Assembly (NCBI GenBank): GCA_963682055.1
Contig: OY821745.1
Coordinates: 5,711,501 to 5,775,500, forward strand
Source of the DNA: Primula veris
Lineage: Eukaryota; Streptophyta; Magnoliopsida; Ericales; Primulaceae
Direction: 5' to 3'
DNA: 64,000 nt
The notes under the pieces are model-generated. The model saw nothing but the letters and a program-made list of their open reading frames with translations. It was not told where the DNA came from and made no database searches. The translations under genes and the position numbers were made by a program. Positions 60,601 through 64,000 of the stretch are shown piece after piece (positions within the stretch are counted from its first letter, which is position 1; the number at the start of each line of letters is the position of its first letter).

Positions 60601-62260
60601 TGTCACGCATTTACAAAAAAAGACATCTTTTTAGTCAACGAGTAACTTCGGTATAAAAAGCTTATACAAAGTTACAAACCTAAGGGATGTTTTCCTAAAT
60701 TTTGGGTAGGAAAAAGTTTCTTTCCTGTACAAAGCTACCCTCTTAGAAGATAGCAGGGCCGTTAGACAAATAATTTTTGTTTTAGGTAGGCAGTAAAAAG
60801 ATGAGAAGGAATAAGAGATGAGTGCCGTGCAAAAAACAAAATAAAAACATACTTTTGATAATGTAATAAGGCAGATCATTGTCAGTATCTTTTTTATTAC
60901 GGGTTTACGAGGAAAAAATGACGTTAATTAGGGTATTAATCGTAATTCCCCTCTGGGTATTTGTAAAGCCCCTTATAATATACTCATTAGTAGTATTTGA
61001 TATATATAAAGAAAGAAAAATTTATGAAATGTAGAATAAAAAATTTGTAAACATGCAAGTGCCCCCATGATAGCACTAAGAATAAAGTCCGATCAGAAAC
61101 CTATAAACATATTAAATTGGGGGGAAAGAAGTTAGCAAAAACACTTTCAAAACCTCATTTTAAGAGAAAATTAAGCTAAAAAACAGCACCTTGAATCAGG
61201 AATAGATATTCCTACACTTTGAATCTAACATTAAATTAGAGAATTTTTTCTACATTGTGATCTAAAACAAGATCAGTCTGTTAACCCAAAAACGTCAGAT
61301 TGTCTTTCTGTCTTTATTCTCATTTGGCAAAAGATTTCGGTAAAAAAAACTTATCTAAATTTCTTTTAACGAAAACCCGTTAAATGGTATATTTTTTTGA
61401 TACTTTAATTATCCAGAAACATGTACAAAGTGGTTAAAATTGAATCTAGCTAGCATTTAATTAACTCGAGAGATTTAACCTAGACTAATAATCTATAACA
61501 AGAAATCATCATTTTTGTTTCTGTTATAAAGATCACTTTTTTACGGTGGTAAGTGTCCCTCATGTCAAACAAAAGATCTTTTAAGACACCCAGCAAATAC
61601 AGTATTCTTATACGAAGCTGAAACCTAATGGGTGTTTTTCTAAACAGGTTATTTCCTGATAAGTGTCACTCATGCTATCCAGTTTTCCTTGGAACATGAC
61701 TCTTCCTTTAAGATTACTTTTATATGTGTTTTAGGGATTGTTGTTTGCCAAAAAAAAATCTAGATTTGAAGGCCTTCTATATTATTCTAATTTATGTATT
61801 TTCTAATCAAGTGCATAGTCAGTACCATCTCAATCAATCGCGGTTAGTGAAAGCAAATAATTAGTGTTTCTTTGTTGCTGACAAAAGGGGAAACTTTCTT
61901 TAGATTTGAGCAATTTAAAAACCACATGTGGAGAAGGTTTTAATGACAACTTAGACTAAACCCACTATACGAAAAAGGAATATTAAGAAATAATATCAAA
62001 TACGATTCAGCAATCTTCTTGGTGCTTGTTAAGTGATGGTACTAGTATCATACATAGACTATATCATATATTCAGTTGCAAGCTCAACTGAGAAGAAGCA
62101 GTCTGTCGATGTAATAACTCAATACGGAAGGGTTTGGTTTCTCACCTCCGCATAGAAGCACCGAGCGTCTATCAAACTGATATGAACAACTCAATGTAAG
62201 TTATTATTATACTTAATGAGTAAAATGGGAAATTTGTTATGGAGAAGAGTAGAGTCTTAC
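57677..62260. other. Non-coding stretch, unit 3
   Basis: Copy of 25231-29842. It is near-identical to unit 2 up to about 58950, then diverged. The 19-bp duplication seen at 6302-6342 and 28022-28060 is single here (about 60465-60484). No gene is recognised. Confidence 0.5.
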
Positions 62261-62367
62261 ACGGACATGGCTTTTGCAAAACTTGCTGCTCCGTTGTTAG
62301 TCTTTCCAAGCAAAGACATGACAGTTATCAACAAGTCTATAGGCAGATTCGTGATCGTTGTCGCCAT
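62261..62367 (-). pseudogene. F-box-like exon, unit 3
   Basis: Reads MATTITNLPIDLLITVMSLL then GKTNNGAASFAKAMS, one residue different from unit 2 (N for Y). It has the same acceptor-like sequence before the ATG and GTAAGA donor after. No downstream exon is identified, so the gene status is uncertain. Confidence 0.42.
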
Positions 62368-63001
62368 CTGTCTATGTGTACGATTCATGAGAAAATATCT
62401 GCAACTGTAAGTAGAAGTAGTATGGTCAGTGGTTATCCAAATCAGTCTGAACTTAAATGAGGCTAATGCATAAGGAAAAGAGGGTGTGAAGTCCAAAGCA
62501 ATAACTCTGCTTATTCGGTCGCAGCTTTTAATTTTTACGCTCATTTTCTTTATCTTAAAAGATTATAGGATATGTGGCTTATCATTTCTAAAGCTATGTT
62601 TTTTTCCAGCCTGAAAAAGCTAGAGATCTTTCCCCAGAAAAAAAAAGGTATATTGATTGGTCACTTAAAGTAGGCATAGTTCAGGAAAAACTCTCTATTT
62701 CACGCATATGCAATTGATAAACTAAGGAGTTCAGACTGGCCCTTTAAGTAATCAAATCAATTAATGAACAAGTAATCAAATCAATCAAAGCATCCTTAAT
62801 TCAATCCCATAATTTTATTTTATTTTCATTTTTTTATTTTTATTTTAAATTAAAAACTGATAATCAATCATGATAAACGAAAAATATCCATAATCTACTA
62901 AACATGAATAAAATAATAAATGCAAAGACAATAAAGTAAACTCAAACTCTGTCTTCTTTTATTGGTTTCTTTGGGGCTCAATGCTCAGGCGGTTTCTTCT
63001 T
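62368..63001. other. Non-coding stretch, unit 3
   Basis: Copy of 29950-30570 with several small indels; no gene is recognised. Confidence 0.4.
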
Positions 63002-63571
63002 TCATGCAGTCCATCCGTCGTCTAACACTTCTTGCATATTTTTCCCGTAATACCCTTCATCTTCTACCAGCAATCTTCCATCCTCGTATCCATAACCTTC
63101 CCAAGTATTCGCAGTCCATTTTGGAACATAGATAGGCCTAGAGGGCTTATCAGGCGTATCAACCTCTTTAAACATCGACCTATCCAACATACGATCCCAC
63201 GCGTAAAACGTCAAAGTCCTATCATAATGGTTCACAGTCACACTAGACGTGGCTATAAAAGGCATTCCCAGAAGCACCATCGTTTCCTCATTATTTCCAC
63301 AAGTGGGGGTCGTATCAACTATAATAAAGTCTAAAGTGTAGCGCAAATCCCCAACTCGAATAATCACCTCTCTAAGTGCTCCCTCAGCTATTTTTCTTAA
63401 ACCATCCGCAAATTGTAATTCCTCAGTACTGTGTAGCATACCACTCAAACCTTTCTCAATATAAACCGATAGTAGCATTAAGTTCAACTCTATACAAGTG
63501 TCGAGTTTTGCAGGTATACAAAATAGGATCACGATCCCCCTCCTTGCTTCTGTCGAAGTGAAAATCCACAC
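63002..63571 (-). pseudogene. Retropepsin-like ORF, Ty3/gypsy (Athila-like) relic, unit 3
   Basis: The 189-codon minus-strand frame has a central part, LREVIIRVGDLRYTLDFIIVD followed by NEETMVLLGMPFIATSSVTV, that resembles the second half of the aspartic protease of Athila-type gypsy polyproteins (where the family has ..VDFIVLD...ILGRPFLATGRALID). The catalytic Asp-Ser/Thr-Gly is not visible, so it is a protease-derived fragment. It is open across its length and its C-terminal third is also present in unit 2, where copia sequence replaces the rest. It could be one host-annotated 'hypothetical protein', but I infer a transposon relic. Confidence 0.55.
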
Positions 63572-64000
63572 GAATGCAGTCGGACCAATAATACTCTTTT
63601 GCAGGCTTTCTCAAAATCTATATAAAGAGTATATAGATATAAATGACTGAGGAAACTAAAAGAAGGCAATTAATTATTGGAAGTTAACGGAAAATTATAC
63701 CAAAATATTCATAGTTTCATACCAAATTAACCAAACGAATAAGCACAACCAGAGTATCCACTAAAGGACTTAATCTATATGACGATACTATCAAATGAAC
63801 TGCCTCCTATTTATGATAAAATCTACACAAGATCAATTTTTCTATTTTTCCAATTCCATTAAGTTCTACCACAGATTTCTCTTCAATAGAATTTTAAGCA
63901 TAGAAGCTACTACATACTTACAGTTACATAGCAGCATTTCTCAATATCTAACACATCCATTTGCTAGGTTGTTTCTGTTCCAAATAACTATATACCGAGT
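63572..64000. other. Right-edge sequence spanning the site where copia sits in units 1 and 2
   Basis: There is no gene. Up to about 63983 this sequence is absent from units 1 and 2. From about 63985 (TAACTATATACCGAGT) it matches the bases that follow the copia 3' LTR at 10597 and 43041. Confidence 0.75.

Larger units (their letters stand above)
54191..64000. repeat. Tandem unit 3, partial, without the copia element
   Basis: The sequence starts as a copy of 21745 onward. It is nearly identical to unit 2 from about 55550 to 58950, but carries frequent substitutions and small indels after about 59050. At 63178 it passes the point where copia begins in unit 2 and continues into sequence seen nowhere else in the window. 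It rejoins the sequence that follows the copia 3' LTR at about 63985, just before the window ends. Confidence 0.93.

Noticed and set aside
62216..62410. Plus-strand 64-aa ORF with a hydrophobic C-terminus
   Set aside because: It is open only in unit 3; unit 2 has a stop in the same frame, and it overlaps the better supported minus-strand F-box-like exon.

Overview
The window is nuclear DNA of a flowering plant, probably a eudicot. It is AT-rich and mostly non-coding, it carries a Sirevirus-type Ty1/copia element with a tRNA-iMet primer site, Ty3/gypsy and LINE relics and a MITE, and it has scraps of plant gene families (a NAC-domain exon, an F-box-like exon). No intact host gene can be supported. 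The only long clean reading frames belong to transposable elements.

Layout. Nearly everything is one tandem array with a period of about 32.45 kb. Unit 2 (21745-54190) is complete. Unit 1 (1-21744) is the same sequence with about 11 kb removed by a microhomology deletion at 6737-6739. Unit 3 (54191-64000) is cut off by the end of the window. The phase of the units is arbitrary, because I simply start each one where the window starts. Each unit runs: a leading block of about 6.7 kb with a Ty3-type LTR and a dead LINE RNase H; a block of about 2.3 kb with an F-box-like exon and a retropepsin relic; the copia element; then about 11.1 kb with a NAC first exon, a minisatellite, tRNA-Ala-like SINE heads, a 1.3-kb inverted repeat and a decayed Ty3/gypsy gag-protease with its 3' LTR.

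The copia element (30748-43038 in unit 2) has LTRs of about 1.2 kb, gag-protease-integrase-RT-RNase H in copia order, a separate 430-codon ORF after pol, and three GGGGGAGA polypurine tracts before the 3' LTR. Its pol is dead: an in-frame stop, a 2161-bp solo LTR inserted with a 5-bp target duplication, a 1-nt frameshift and a 15-G run. The extra ORF is open in both copies. Unit 1 keeps only this ORF plus the 3' LTR. Unit 3 has no copia element and instead shows about 0.8 kb of sequence that is missing where the element sits in units 1 and 2.

History read from the sequence. The copia LTRs differ from each other by about 20 substitutions, while the 3' LTRs of units 1 and 2 differ by about one, so the element is older than the unit 1/2 duplication. 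Identity between units is patchy and changes partner along their length, which suggests unequal crossing-over or gene conversion (or, less interestingly, mixed haplotypes in the assembly). Older, diverged paralogous blocks lie within each unit, so the locus has been duplicated several times.
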